A stretch of 20,046 bases of DNA from positions 167-20,212 of the IMG/VR virus record IMGVR_UViG_3300002231_001595. The stretch is one strand, 5' to 3'. Within the stretch, counting starts at the first letter, position 1; the number at the start of each line of letters is the position of its first letter. A model generated the notes under the pieces. That model saw nothing but the letters and a program-made list of their open reading frames with translations. It did not search any database and was not told the origin of the DNA. The DNA is from a virus. A program made the position numbers and the translations under genes. This document shows positions 12,988 to 20,009 of the stretch, piece after piece.

Positions 12988-13377
12988 CTAGCCATGTGAC
13001 TCACCTATAAGACCTAAGCCTAACCGTTTCAAGTCCTCTAGGCTCATTTTGTACACAATCGTGTCAGAGAAGCCATTGGCCGCTCTTCTGGCGTTTAAGA
13101 TCTCTTCTTGTAAGTGTGCTGCTTTCTTACATAAGGAGACTAATACTTCTCCACGCCAGTTGCGATCCTCAGAGAAGGTTTGAACAAAGGCCGCGATAAC
13201 AACCTCTGTAGGTGAAGACTCGAAAGTATTCTGGATGTTCTCCATAACCGCCGTATATTCTTGCTCTAACTTCGCTGCCTTCTCGTATAGTGACTTCTTA
13301 ACGTCTGATCCAGAGTAGGCGAACTGCCAAGCTCCGTCACTAATATCAACTACCGCTACTGCATTCTTATTGGCCAT
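12988..13377 (-). CDS. Hypothetical protein, coiled helical
   Basis: 129 residues. The sequence after residue 25 is mostly helical (VKKSLYEKAAKLEQEYTAVMENIQNTF, then further Leu and Ala helices). It overlaps the end of the SbcC-like gene by 11 bases and may work with SbcC/SbcD, but that is only a positional guess. It is not a known repair gene by eye. Confidence 0.65.
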   Translation of the reverse strand: MANKNAVAVVDISDGAWQFAYSGSDVKKSLYEKAAKLEQEYTAVMENIQNTFESSPTEVVIAAFVQTFSEDRNWRGEVLVSLCKKAAHLQEEILNARRAANGFSDTIVYKMSLEDLKRLGLGLIGESHG

Positions 13378-13750
13378 GGAGTTTAGACACCGTATCCTTC
13401 TTGACTACTGTTATGGTGTGAGGAAAATATTCCTTCAGAGTCTTATTGTGTGTGACACAAAACACACTACCGAAGTCCTTGTTCTGCTGGGTGAGCAAGG
13501 ACACAATACCAGACAGCCCAGAATCGTCAAGATTCTCAAAGGGCTCATCCATAAACCGAAAGTTTATGTTCTTGTTGGATCTTGAGGCGGCTAAGTCCCC
13601 TAAAGCAAGGGCAATACACACGTCTGCTCTTGCTCGTTCTCCTGAAGAAGAACTCTGGTAAGATTCTCCGCCATCTTTGTTGATCACCTTCACAGCGAAG
13701 ATACTACGAGTCTCGCCGTTCTTCAAGGTCTTTTCCGTCTGAAAACTCAA
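13367..13750 (-). CDS. sbcC: SbcC/gp46-like ATPase, C-terminal lobe (frame-shifted fragment)
   Basis: 127 residues in the frame that follows the second lesion. It has the ABC signature region SSSSGERARAD (the usual LSGGE is altered to SSSGE), Walker B FRFMDEPFENLDDSG and the H-loop CVTHN. These close the ATP site that begins with the Walker A of the N-terminal fragment. Removing one T of TTTT near 13742-13745 joins it smoothly to the preceding piece (KIEF then QTEKTLKNGETR), so the three pieces are one gene of about 637 residues. A TTG at 13750 would allow separate translation, but a lone lobe could not hydrolyse ATP well. Confidence 0.8.
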   Translation of the reverse strand: MSFQTEKTLKNGETRSIFAVKVINKDGGESYQSSSSGERARADVCIALALGDLAASRSNKNINFRFMDEPFENLDDSGLSGIVSLLTQQNKDFGSVFCVTHNKTLKEYFPHTITVVKKDTVSKLHGQ

Positions 13751-15101
13751 TCTTCATGTCCCCATTTGTTGCAATGTCTGCATACTTCTGTACTCGACTA
13801 TTGAGTAACGGAGTAACATGCTTGAGAAGATGAGGACGTAGACCCTTTGCACCGAAGGCATCGACCCAGAACGAACACTTGTCTGCTTTTTCTGTAACTG
13901 CAGTTAGCTCTACTGTAGCTTCTTTAACCTTAGTCTGTAGTTTCTCTATATCTTCATTTACTCTTTGAAGCATAGGAAGCACAGAACACTGCTCGCCTTG
14001 CTTGTCTTGTATCTGCTCTTGTACTCTAGTTAGTTGTAGTAGTAATGCTTGCTTGTTGTCCTTCATGGACCGGAATGAATCAATGTCCAAAGCAACCCTA
14101 TTGAGCTGATTTGAAACATCCGTAAGATTTCTACTTACCTCAGCCAAGCTATCTTCAGCCTTGCCTTTGACTAGCTCATACTCAGACGCAGCCTCACTGA
14201 GCCTTTCTAAGACAGAGCCCATGTGCCTTCTGTGTTCCTTAAGATCCTGTTGGTACTGCTCCAGTACCTTGGACTTGTGTACCTCTCCTACTTCCTGCGA
14301 ACACACAGGACAAGATCCAGTAAGAGCTTGTGTTTTGCTGATAGAGCCCTCAAGAGACTTGATGGCCGACTCTGCTAAGGACAACTCCAACCGGATCTGG
14401 TTGTTCTGCTTGTTTGCCTCTAACGCTAGCGCAGCAAGGTAGTTTCCACAGTTGTTCAGTTCCTCAGTTAGTTTAGCCTTCTCCGCAGATAGCGATTGTT
14501 GCTCTTCTAGTAGGTCTTCTTCACTAACATTGATCACAATAGCGTCTACGTCCTCATGTAGACTTTCTTCTGTGGCCTTAAGAGTAGTTAGTTCATTTGC
14601 TTTCTTTTGTTCAAAGGAAGCAATGTTGTCCTCTAGCTCCTTTTTTGTAACCTCATGCACACCTATCTCTCGTTGGTGAGACTCTAGCTGAGAGGATAGC
14701 TGAGCCTGCTCCTTAGATAGTGCAGCTGTCTGCACTTTTGCTAGCTTCTGCGCCTCAGAGAATACCTCTAGCTGTAGCAAGCCCTCTAAGGTGGTCTTAA
14801 TTCCACTGTCTGTGAGGGAAGCAAGCTTGATCTTTGACCCTGGCATCATGCAACTAAACGTATAAAAATCAAGATCTAGGATCTTATTAATACGCTCTTG
14901 TGTAAGAGCCACTTTGGCTCCTGTGGCGTCTTCGTCGTTAATTGTCAGCAGGAGGCCATTATGTGGCGACATTTCCTTACACTTACGATACCGCGTAACC
15001 ACATAGGTATTCTCTTCGTCTTGGAAATGCACAGATACTTTACAGTTCTTGCCTATTTGACGCTTGATTACTGCATCGTCCTTGAGACCCCGAATGGTCA
15101 C
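13704..15101 (-). CDS. sbcC: SbcC/gp46-like ATPase, coiled-coil and zinc-hook part (frame-shifted fragment)
   Basis: 465 residues from a GTG at 15101; the same frame is open up to 15200 and carries the Walker A loop (DSNGAGKSS) before the GTG. The coiled coil runs from about 120 to 420, with the zinc-hook CPVC in the middle (TGSCPVCSQEVGE), the feature that joins two Rad50/SbcC arms. The frame ends in a false tail after KIEFSDG. With SbcD (16271-17371) this would form a double-strand-break nuclease, as gp46/gp47 do in T4. The broken frame is discussed in the findings. Confidence 0.85.
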   Translation of the reverse strand: MTIRGLKDDAVIKRQIGKNCKVSVHFQDEENTYVVTRYRKCKEMSPHNGLLLTINDEDATGAKVALTQERINKILDLDFYTFSCMMPGSKIKLASLTDSGIKTTLEGLLQLEVFSEAQKLAKVQTAALSKEQAQLSSQLESHQREIGVHEVTKKELEDNIASFEQKKANELTTLKATEESLHEDVDAIVINVSEEDLLEEQQSLSAEKAKLTEELNNCGNYLAALALEANKQNNQIRLELSLAESAIKSLEGSISKTQALTGSCPVCSQEVGEVHKSKVLEQYQQDLKEHRRHMGSVLERLSEAASEYELVKGKAEDSLAEVSRNLTDVSNQLNRVALDIDSFRSMKDNKQALLLQLTRVQEQIQDKQGEQCSVLPMLQRVNEDIEKLQTKVKEATVELTAVTEKADKCSFWVDAFGAKGLRPHLLKHVTPLLNSRVQKYADIATNGDMKIEFSDGKDLEERRDS

Positions 15102-15141
15102 TCCCCATAGCGCCCAGCATAGCGAGTCTAGGAGACTGCTC

Positions 15142-15279
15142 TTACCGGCTCCGTTGGAGTCCTTTCCTGCGCCGTCCTGATTGTCCCCTAGGACGCAACG
15201 TTAGACCCACAGAATCAATTAGGAACTCATCGTCCTCAAAGGACAAGAAGTTCTGTATCTGTACCTTATTGAAGATCAT
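15142..15279 (-). CDS. sbcC: SbcC/gp46-like ATPase, N-terminal fragment
   Basis: 45 codons from the ATG at 15279 (which overlaps the upstream TGA), ending in a stop at 15142. Residues 1-31 (MIFNKVQIQNFLSFEDDEF…) match the start of gp46/SbcC proteins, 'i.nFlSf.~.~…L'. A +1 shift near 15190-15200 moves into the frame that carries GDNQDGAGKDSNGAGKSS, the Walker A. After that point this frame is nonsense (RGQSGRRRK…), so the natural protein must change frame here. Confidence 0.75.
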   Translation of the reverse strand: MIFNKVQIQNFLSFEDDEFLIDSVGLTLRPRGQSGRRRKGLQRSR

Positions 15280-15577
15280 TCAGATTCGTGTCCCAGAAGT
15301 TCATCAAAGGGAATCTCTAGTTGATTTTCGTCTTTCAAGAGGAACTTCCTTTGTCTCTTGATCCTCTATCCTCGTACATACGCAAGTAAGTACCACTGAG
15401 TAGTCCCCAGGACTCCAATCTAGCACCATCTAGGTTCTCTAGTTGGCTAAATACTGCAGCATAGATAGCCTGAGACACCGAGTAGGACTGGCCGTCCTCA
15501 GGCACAACCACACCAGCATCTGCATTGACTGTGTAGACCTTTTGTTCATCGACTGCAATTAAATGTACTCCACTCAT
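15276..15577 (-). pseudogene. Hypothetical protein with one frame break
   Basis: Frame one runs from the ATG at 15577 (with AGAGAG upstream) for 80 residues and ends in a serine-rich tail at 15335. Another frame then continues IKRQRKFLLKDENQLEIPFDELLGHESE to a TGA at 15276, which overlaps the ATG of the SbcC-like gene in the typical 4-base way. This indicates that the intact protein had about 100 residues with its end at 15276, and that one base is missing or two are extra between about 15355 and 15375. Its function is not known. Confidence 0.6.
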
Positions 15578-15580
15578 TCG

Positions 15581-15832
15581 CTACTCTCTTTCTTGTTCTT
15601 TAGTGTAAAAATCAAGCTCTAAGTAAGCACTGTCAAAGCCGTTCTCTACATAAGACTCGTTACCGTCAACTCCTACCAGGGCAGGTAAACCGTTACCTCG
15701 GTGTAGAATGCCGTTTTTACTCCAACACTCCCTATATAAAGCACCACCATAGTACTCAATACGAATGAGTACTCCACCAGGCTGGTGTATTGTCTTCTCA
15801 GAATACTGATATTCTGATTCTTTCATTGTCAC
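15581..15832 (-). CDS. HR-x-NGLPA repeat protein, copy 7
   Basis: 83 residues from a GTG at 15832 (GTGA overlap); an ATG at 15826 is an alternative. HRGNGLPA is at 44-51 after the strand YRECWSKNG, followed by GNESYVENG. The second repeat is absent and replaced by an acidic tail. It is the last of three tandem copies leading from SbcD towards SbcC. The function is unknown. Confidence 0.75.
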   Translation of the reverse strand: MTMKESEYQYSEKTIHQPGGVLIRIEYYGGALYRECWSKNGILHRGNGLPALVGVDGNESYVENGFDSAYLELDFYTKEQERE

Positions 15833-16059
15833 GGAGCCTCAACATAGTAACCATCAGGAGCCTTCTGGCCAAGAAACTTACCACGGAGCCAGTAGGACTC
15901 ATACCCCAAGGAATTCGTAACTGCAGGAAGACCGTTTTCTCTGTGTAGATCTCCCATTATGGTTTTCCAGTGTTCAGTGCACACACCATTAAAAACATAG
16001 TTCTCAATAAACACGACTTCTGATTTTCCAAACTCTATTCTTGTGCGCTTTACCAACAT
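15829..16059 (-). CDS. HR-x-NGLPA repeat protein, copy 8
   Basis: 76 residues. HRENGLPA at 39-46, preceded by EHWKTIMGDL, followed by LGYESYWLRGK. A single-repeat copy. The N terminus (residues 1-30) is beta-rich and shares little with the others. The stop overlaps the start of copy 7 by 4 bases. Confidence 0.77.
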   Translation of the reverse strand: MLVKRTRIEFGKSEVVFIENYVFNGVCTEHWKTIMGDLHRENGLPAVTNSLGYESYWLRGKFLGQKAPDGYYVEAP

Positions 16060-16064
16060 TATGA

Positions 16065-16274
16065 TTATGAGTGATCTACCTTAGTGCGCTGATATACACC
16101 ACCAAGGAAATATTCCTCTGTACCGCTACTGTAAACTATTGCAGGTAGTCCCCCTCCTCGATGAGGTTCGAACTTTTTGTTCAGCCATTTCTCAGCAGCT
16201 ACAACCCCGTCCTCATCATACGCGATTTTTACAGTGTGTCTGCCTGCAATAACAGTACGGTACGAGAAAGTCAT
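16065..16274 (-). CDS. HR-x-NGLPA repeat protein, copy 9
   Basis: 69 residues. HRGGGLPA at 38-45, following EKWLNKKFEP, with a SSGTEEYFLGG strand after it. It begins with an ATGA overlap on the SbcD stop, so it is translated directly behind the nuclease. It is the first of three tandem single-repeat copies. The function is unknown. Confidence 0.77.
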   Translation of the reverse strand: MTFSYRTVIAGRHTVKIAYDEDGVVAAEKWLNKKFEPHRGGGLPAIVYSSGTEEYFLGGVYQRTKVDHS

Positions 16275-17371
16275 AGTCCGTTATTTGTTACTGTTCTAAT
16301 GAACGTTGTGCCCATATCAAGTAAATCAGTGTCTCCGTCTCCGTGCAGTCTAACCCATTCCTCAGCCATGGCAAGGGGGTCAAATAACTCTTTTGGAAGT
16401 TTTGTGTCCGTCATGTCTACTTCTTCCTCTAATACCTCCACACGCTTCGAGGTAGTTCTAGCTTTCTTTTCTAGTCCAGGCTTTGTTCCTGACTTGATTA
16501 CGCGAACAAAATCGTTGTCCCTTACCTTTTCTAAATCTTTCTCAGTAGAGACCTTGACAAACCTAGATGCGGACATGGTGGGTATCTTAGTTACACTGTG
16601 CTTACCTTTTGATACATTTACGTGAAGGAAGCCTCGCTCTGGATCATCGCAATCTCCCCAATTGTGTTCATGTGTAGCGCCTATGTAGTAAGCCTTACTG
16701 CTCAGCTTCTGGTGCTTATGGAAATGACCCAGCAGCGTCAAATCAAAGAACTTTGTTTGCAGATCATTGAAATCCACATCCTTTTTGGATACCAGTACAT
16801 AATCGCTCCCTACGATGCCTCCCTGTACGCCTATGTGACCTAATAGAAGCGTTGGAAACTCATTGGCGTGTCCAAGCTTGGTAAACTCCTTTAAGCGCCC
16901 CAGAGGGGCTTCTAGCTCCTGCGTGTAGGGTAGGGCGTAGATGTTGAGGCCAGGCAACTCATGTAGACCCTCAGTCAGCACTGAGATACCATTCAGTGGA
17001 TCTAAGTGATCCAGTGAAGTATTTGAACCTTCCCTATCTGCAAAGTCGTGGTTTCCTGGGAGAGCAATTATCTTGATTCCCCAATGAGAGAACTTCGCTA
17101 GCTCCCTAGATACAACGGAGAGTACTTCGGTGGAGACTTGACTTCGTTCGTGAAACAAGTCTCCACCGAAAAGTACCCATCCTATTTCGTGCTCCCTTGC
17201 GTAGTCTCTGATTTCCCTAAGGGTCAATATGGTGTCCACAAACCTAGAGTTTAGGTTCCTATATTGCCCCTTATCGTCATGAAACTCCTCTAGGTCAGGT
17301 GGACAATCAATGAAAGTCGCCCCGTACCTAAAGTTGTGTGCATGCATATCAGAGAACGCAAGGAACTCCAT
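16271..17371 (-). CDS. sbcD: SbcD/gp47-like metallo-nuclease
   Basis: 366 residues. The metallophosphoesterase motifs of the Mre11/SbcD group are in order: FSDMHAH (6-12), GGDLFHER (near 69-76), GNHD (near 105), LLGHIG and LLGHFHKHQK. The C terminus is longer and lower in complexity, with a charged coil (EKKARTTSKRVEVLEEEVDMTD) that may be the ATPase-binding end. It works with SbcC to cut and trim double-strand ends and open hairpins. The start overlaps the RecA stop (TAATG), so it is coupled to RecA. In contrast to its partner, its frame is intact. Confidence 0.9.
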   Translation of the reverse strand: MEFLAFSDMHAHNFRYGATFIDCPPDLEEFHDDKGQYRNLNSRFVDTILTLREIRDYAREHEIGWVLFGGDLFHERSQVSTEVLSVVSRELAKFSHWGIKIIALPGNHDFADREGSNTSLDHLDPLNGISVLTEGLHELPGLNIYALPYTQELEAPLGRLKEFTKLGHANEFPTLLLGHIGVQGGIVGSDYVLVSKKDVDFNDLQTKFFDLTLLGHFHKHQKLSSKAYYIGATHEHNWGDCDDPERGFLHVNVSKGKHSVTKIPTMSASRFVKVSTEKDLEKVRDNDFVRVIKSGTKPGLEKKARTTSKRVEVLEEEVDMTDTKLPKELFDPLAMAEEWVRLHGDGDTDLLDMGTTFIRTVTNNGL

Positions 17372-18390
17372 TATTCAGACGCCTTCTCGGGATAGAGAAC
17401 ACTTTGAACAAGTGTCTCCAACTCAGCAACAGTCTCTGGGCTATCGGCTAGTTTAGCTAACGCCTTCAACTTACCTTGGCCTAGCCTCTCTCCCTTGTAA
17501 GAGTACCAAGCGCCTGCCTTCTCAATGAGATTTAGGTTGACACCGTACTCAAACAACTCCCCAATGTGAGAAATACCACAACCAAACTTGTTGTTTGAGT
17601 ACATATCAAACTCACAAGAATGCTTGGCTGTACCGCTGCACTTGTTCTTTTCTACGGTCACACGGGTGCGGTTTCCTACAACCTCGTCACCTTCCTTGAG
17701 GGTAGCAATACGAGCCACCTTGAGTCTGACACTAGAATAGAACCCTAGTGCTTCTCCACCGCTTGTAGTCGTGTTACTACCAAACATGACACCTACGTTA
17801 GCGCGTGTCTGATTTAGGAACACAACCATCGTTCCAGCCTTAGAAACAATGCCTACAAGCTTCCTAAGTGCTTGGCTCATCAACCTCGCTTGAAGTGCTA
17901 CATGGCTCTTGCCCATATCACCATCTAGTTCTGCTGTAGGCACAAGTGCAGCAACAGAGTCTACAATAATGAGATCATAGGCTCCTGCTCGGGTCAAGGT
18001 GTCTACAATCTCTAGTGCTTCCTCGCCATTATCCGGTCTAGACAAGTCCAATGTATCTAGGTCTACACCACAACCGCTTGCGTAGGCAGGATCAAAGGTT
18101 TGCTCTGCGTCAATAAAGGCGCATAGTCCTCCCTCCTTCTGACATTCTGCGATTGCGTGAAGTGTCAGAGAAGTCTTTCCTGACGCATTCTTTCCATAGA
18201 TCTCAATGACACGACCCTTGGGATATCCTCCAATGCCTAGAATCTTATCTAGACCGATGGAGCCTGAGTGTACTATCTCGTACTCAAGGTTCGGAGTATC
18301 TGCTGCCGTCTTGATCTCTGTACCAAATTTCTTTCTAATTGCTTCTAATGCTGCTGCTCTTGCTCTTGCTTTTGCTTTATCTTTGTCCAT
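17371..18390 (-). CDS. recA: RecA, bacterial-type recombinase
   Basis: 339 residues. It follows the bacterial RecA plan rather than the UvsX one: an Ala/Lys-rich N-terminal helix, Walker [10 protein letters not shown] (66-74, where bacterial RecA has GPESSGKT), [13 protein letters not shown] with the catalytic Glu, Walker [11 protein letters not shown], and the L2 loop with [14 protein letters not shown]. Two cysteine-rich segments ([14 protein letters not shown]) and a lost acidic tail differ from E. coli. It would drive strand exchange in recombination-dependent replication with the gp32- and UvsY-like proteins upstream and SbcCD downstream. Confidence 0.93.
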   Translation of the reverse strand: MDKDKAKARARAAALEAIRKKFGTEIKTAADTPNLEYEIVHSGSIGLDKILGIGGYPKGRVIEIYGKNASGKTSLTLHAIAECQKEGGLCAFIDAEQTFDPAYASGCGVDLDTLDLSRPDNGEEALEIVDTLTRAGAYDLIIVDSVAALVPTAELDGDMGKSHVALQARLMSQALRKLVGIVSKAGTMVVFLNQTRANVGVMFGSNTTTSGGEALGFYSSVRLKVARIATLKEGDEVVGNRTRVTVEKNKCSGTAKHSCEFDMYSNNKFGCGISHIGELFEYGVNLNLIEKAGAWYSYKGERLGQGKLKALAKLADSPETVAELETLVQSVLYPEKASE

Positions 18391-18393
18391 ATT

Positions 18394-18567
18394 TTATGTT
18401 TCCTTGTTACTTTCTAGTGTTTCTACTATATCCGCCAACACAGTTCTTGCGTCCATTGCCTGCAGAAGAATATCGGCGGGAAGATTGCAAGGAGAGTCTT
18501 CGAGCATATCAAGAAGAATCTGAACTGGTTGTAGCTTGTTACGAATGATATCCTCTAGCTTTTTCAT
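18394..18567 (-). CDS. Hypothetical protein, helical
   Basis: 57 residues from the ATG at 18567. An in-frame start at 18591 would reach into the hairpin. The sequence is helical (KKLEDIIRNKLQPVQILLDMLEDSP, then DILLQAMDARTVLADIVETLE) and acidic. It lies between the gp32-like gene and RecA. No function is assigned; a helper of recombination is only a positional guess. Confidence 0.6.
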   Translation of the reverse strand: MKKLEDIIRNKLQPVQILLDMLEDSPCNLPADILLQAMDARTVLADIVETLESNKET

Positions 18568-18591
18568 CTTACTACTTCTTTTGCCGCACAA

Positions 18592-18627
18592 GAAGCCCCT
18601 GCCCCTCGTATTCAGGACAGGGGCTTC
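18592..18627. terminator. 10-bp-arm hairpin after the gp32-like gene
   Basis: Inverted repeat GAAGCCCCTG (18592-18601) and CAGGGGCTTC (18618-18627), with 16 bases between. On the transcribed strand it follows the gp32-like gene at a distance of about 20 bases. The tail is TTGTGCGG rather than a T run, so a partial terminator or an RNA-stabilising hairpin are both possible. Such hairpins commonly follow strongly expressed ssDNA-binding genes. Confidence 0.65.
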
Positions 18628-18648
18628 CTAAGCTAGTTGTGGGTTAGA

Positions 18649-19512
18649 TTACCCAGAAATCTGGGCTCTAAGCCGTGCAGCGAGATCTTCATCTTCACCA
18701 AGAGCGGCCACAGGAGTTGCATCCTCTGACATTTGTAGCTCAGGGAGAGACTCGGAAGTCCCAGACGAAGCCACCAAAGCAGGCAGGTCAGACTCCGCAA
18801 GAAGGGAAAGCTGTTCATTCTCAGACATGGTATAACCAACCGTATCCAAAGGAGTCAACTCGCCAAACTCAGGAGCCTCTGAAGCCTGAATGATTACAGT
18901 AACCTTGTACCGAGTGTTACGGCCCTTGCCTGTGCGCCCAATAACAATATCCCGACCATCCTTGGGATCGGACAAGTCCAGATGGTTAGCCGACATTTGC
19001 GTGATGATCTGGTCAAAGACCATGGCGCCTGCAGCGTATACCTGCACCTTGGCTCCGCCAGCCTCAAACGGACAGGGCTTGTCTGCATTTTCCTTGCTCC
19101 ACTGAGCCACATCACGAGCCGTCCATTCAGGATCGTCACGGTCCACGATGTTGAATAGATAGGACTTCTGCCCACGAGTATCCCCAAGACGAGTTTGTGC
19201 AGCAAGGCTGCCCTTGTTCGACTTAAGCTTACTGTTCACTGCACAGATCTTACAAATACCCGTGAGCCCTGGGGTGTGCTCCGTGCAGATAATAGGAGCA
19301 CCCTGATCTGGTGTAATGTTCCAGTGTTGAACGACCTCACGCCAGAACTGGCCTGCGAACTCGCCTTCCTCTGCCCACCCAGGCATGAGCCTGACAGTGT
19401 TGTCTCCAACCTTGGGCTTCCACCAAAAGATCTTGGGGCGGTCACCAAAGTCTGTAGCCTTATTGTCAATCTCTAGTTTCTTACTGTTTACTTTTTCCCA
19501 ATCAATTGCCAT
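18649..19512 (-). CDS. 32: gp32-like single-stranded DNA-binding protein
   Basis: 287 residues. The zinc ligands match T4 gp32 in order and almost in number: H63, C76, C87, C90 here against H64, C77, C87, C90 in T4. The basic N terminus (WEKVNSKKLEIDNKA) may carry the cooperativity function, the core (about 25-225) the OB fold, and the acidic C-terminal tail (SEDATPVAALGEDEDLAARL) the partner-binding end. It coats single-stranded DNA at forks and recruits recombinase and mediator. It starts with an ATG at 19512, a few bases after the UvsY-like gene, and is followed by a hairpin. Confidence 0.9.
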   Translation of the reverse strand: MAIDWEKVNSKKLEIDNKATDFGDRPKIFWWKPKVGDNTVRLMPGWAEEGEFAGQFWREVVQHWNITPDQGAPIICTEHTPGLTGICKICAVNSKLKSNKGSLAAQTRLGDTRGQKSYLFNIVDRDDPEWTARDVAQWSKENADKPCPFEAGGAKVQVYAAGAMVFDQIITQMSANHLDLSDPKDGRDIVIGRTGKGRNTRYKVTVIIQASEAPEFGELTPLDTVGYTMSENEQLSLLAESDLPALVASSGTSESLPELQMSEDATPVAALGEDEDLAARLRAQISG

Positions 19513-19520
19513 GTTTTTCT

Positions 19521-20009
19521 CTACTTCCTGTTGTTTTTCTTGTACTGGTCTTTAAGGATCTCGGGATTACTTGCTGCTTCGGCCCTCAAATTAGCGCCTA
19601 AGCTAACCAAGCAATCCTTTCGATGAATCATTGCATCCCGTGCAGCCTTGATTACTCCTGCATCGGTCTTTGCTTCAAAGTACTTGTCTTGTAGTGCTAC
19701 ATACTCAGGGTGAGTAATCACTACGTTCTTTACCTTTGCTTCGGTGGGTCTTACACCGGCAGCTTCCATGTTGGTTCGGGCTTGAACGTCGAGAACCGCA
19801 TAGGCTCTCTCTAGCTCTGCCTTCTTCCGTTGCTCTGCATCTAGGGCAATCTCATAGGCGGTTGAATACCAACCGTAGGCCCTAGGATGCTCCGCAAACT
19901 CTTCACTCAAGTTACTACGGTCGATCGCTAAATCGGCCTTCAGTGAAGAGTCATATTCTATGTCCCCAACCATGTAGGTGGTGGGGAAAATCCCATCGTC
20001 TGTGCTCAC
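19521..20009 (-). CDS. Possible UvsY-like recombination mediator
   Basis: 162 residues from a GTG at 20009 with AGGAG five bases upstream. The sequence has an N-terminal FAEHPRAYGWYSTAYEIA segment, a long coil (EQRKKAELERAYAVLDVQART), a variable centre, and a helix ending RKDCLVSLGANLRAE. This resembles the layout of small phage mediators such as UvsY: an N-terminal helix pair, a coiled coil, and a closing helix. It lies upstream of the gp32 and RecA genes, a likely place for a mediator. The assignment is from layout, not close similarity. Confidence 0.5.
   Translation of the reverse strand: MSTDDGIFPTTYMVGDIEYDSSLKADLAIDRSNLSEEFAEHPRAYGWYSTAYEIALDAEQRKKAELERAYAVLDVQARTNMEAAGVRPTEAKVKNVVITHPEYVALQDKYFEAKTDAGVIKAARDAMIHRKDCLVSLGANLRAEAASNPEILKDQYKKNNRK

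Noticed and set aside
12942-12995. A 17-residue basic open frame (MARKHRPLKLKPKCKLG) in the gap before the relic
   Set aside because: It is tiny, has no clear ribosome site, its stop lies in the hairpin, and its ATG sits across the stop of the upstream gene. It could be a leader peptide but cannot be supported.
15190-15200. Ty1-like +1 frameshift site (CCT AGG) in the SbcC gene
   Set aside because: CCTAGG is common throughout this window, so its presence here is not evidence for programmed shifting; kept only as one alternative.
16161-16625. 154-residue plus-strand open frame opposite SbcD
   Set aside because: Rich in Ser, Val and Phe without a motif, and opposite a strongly supported nuclease gene, so a shadow frame.
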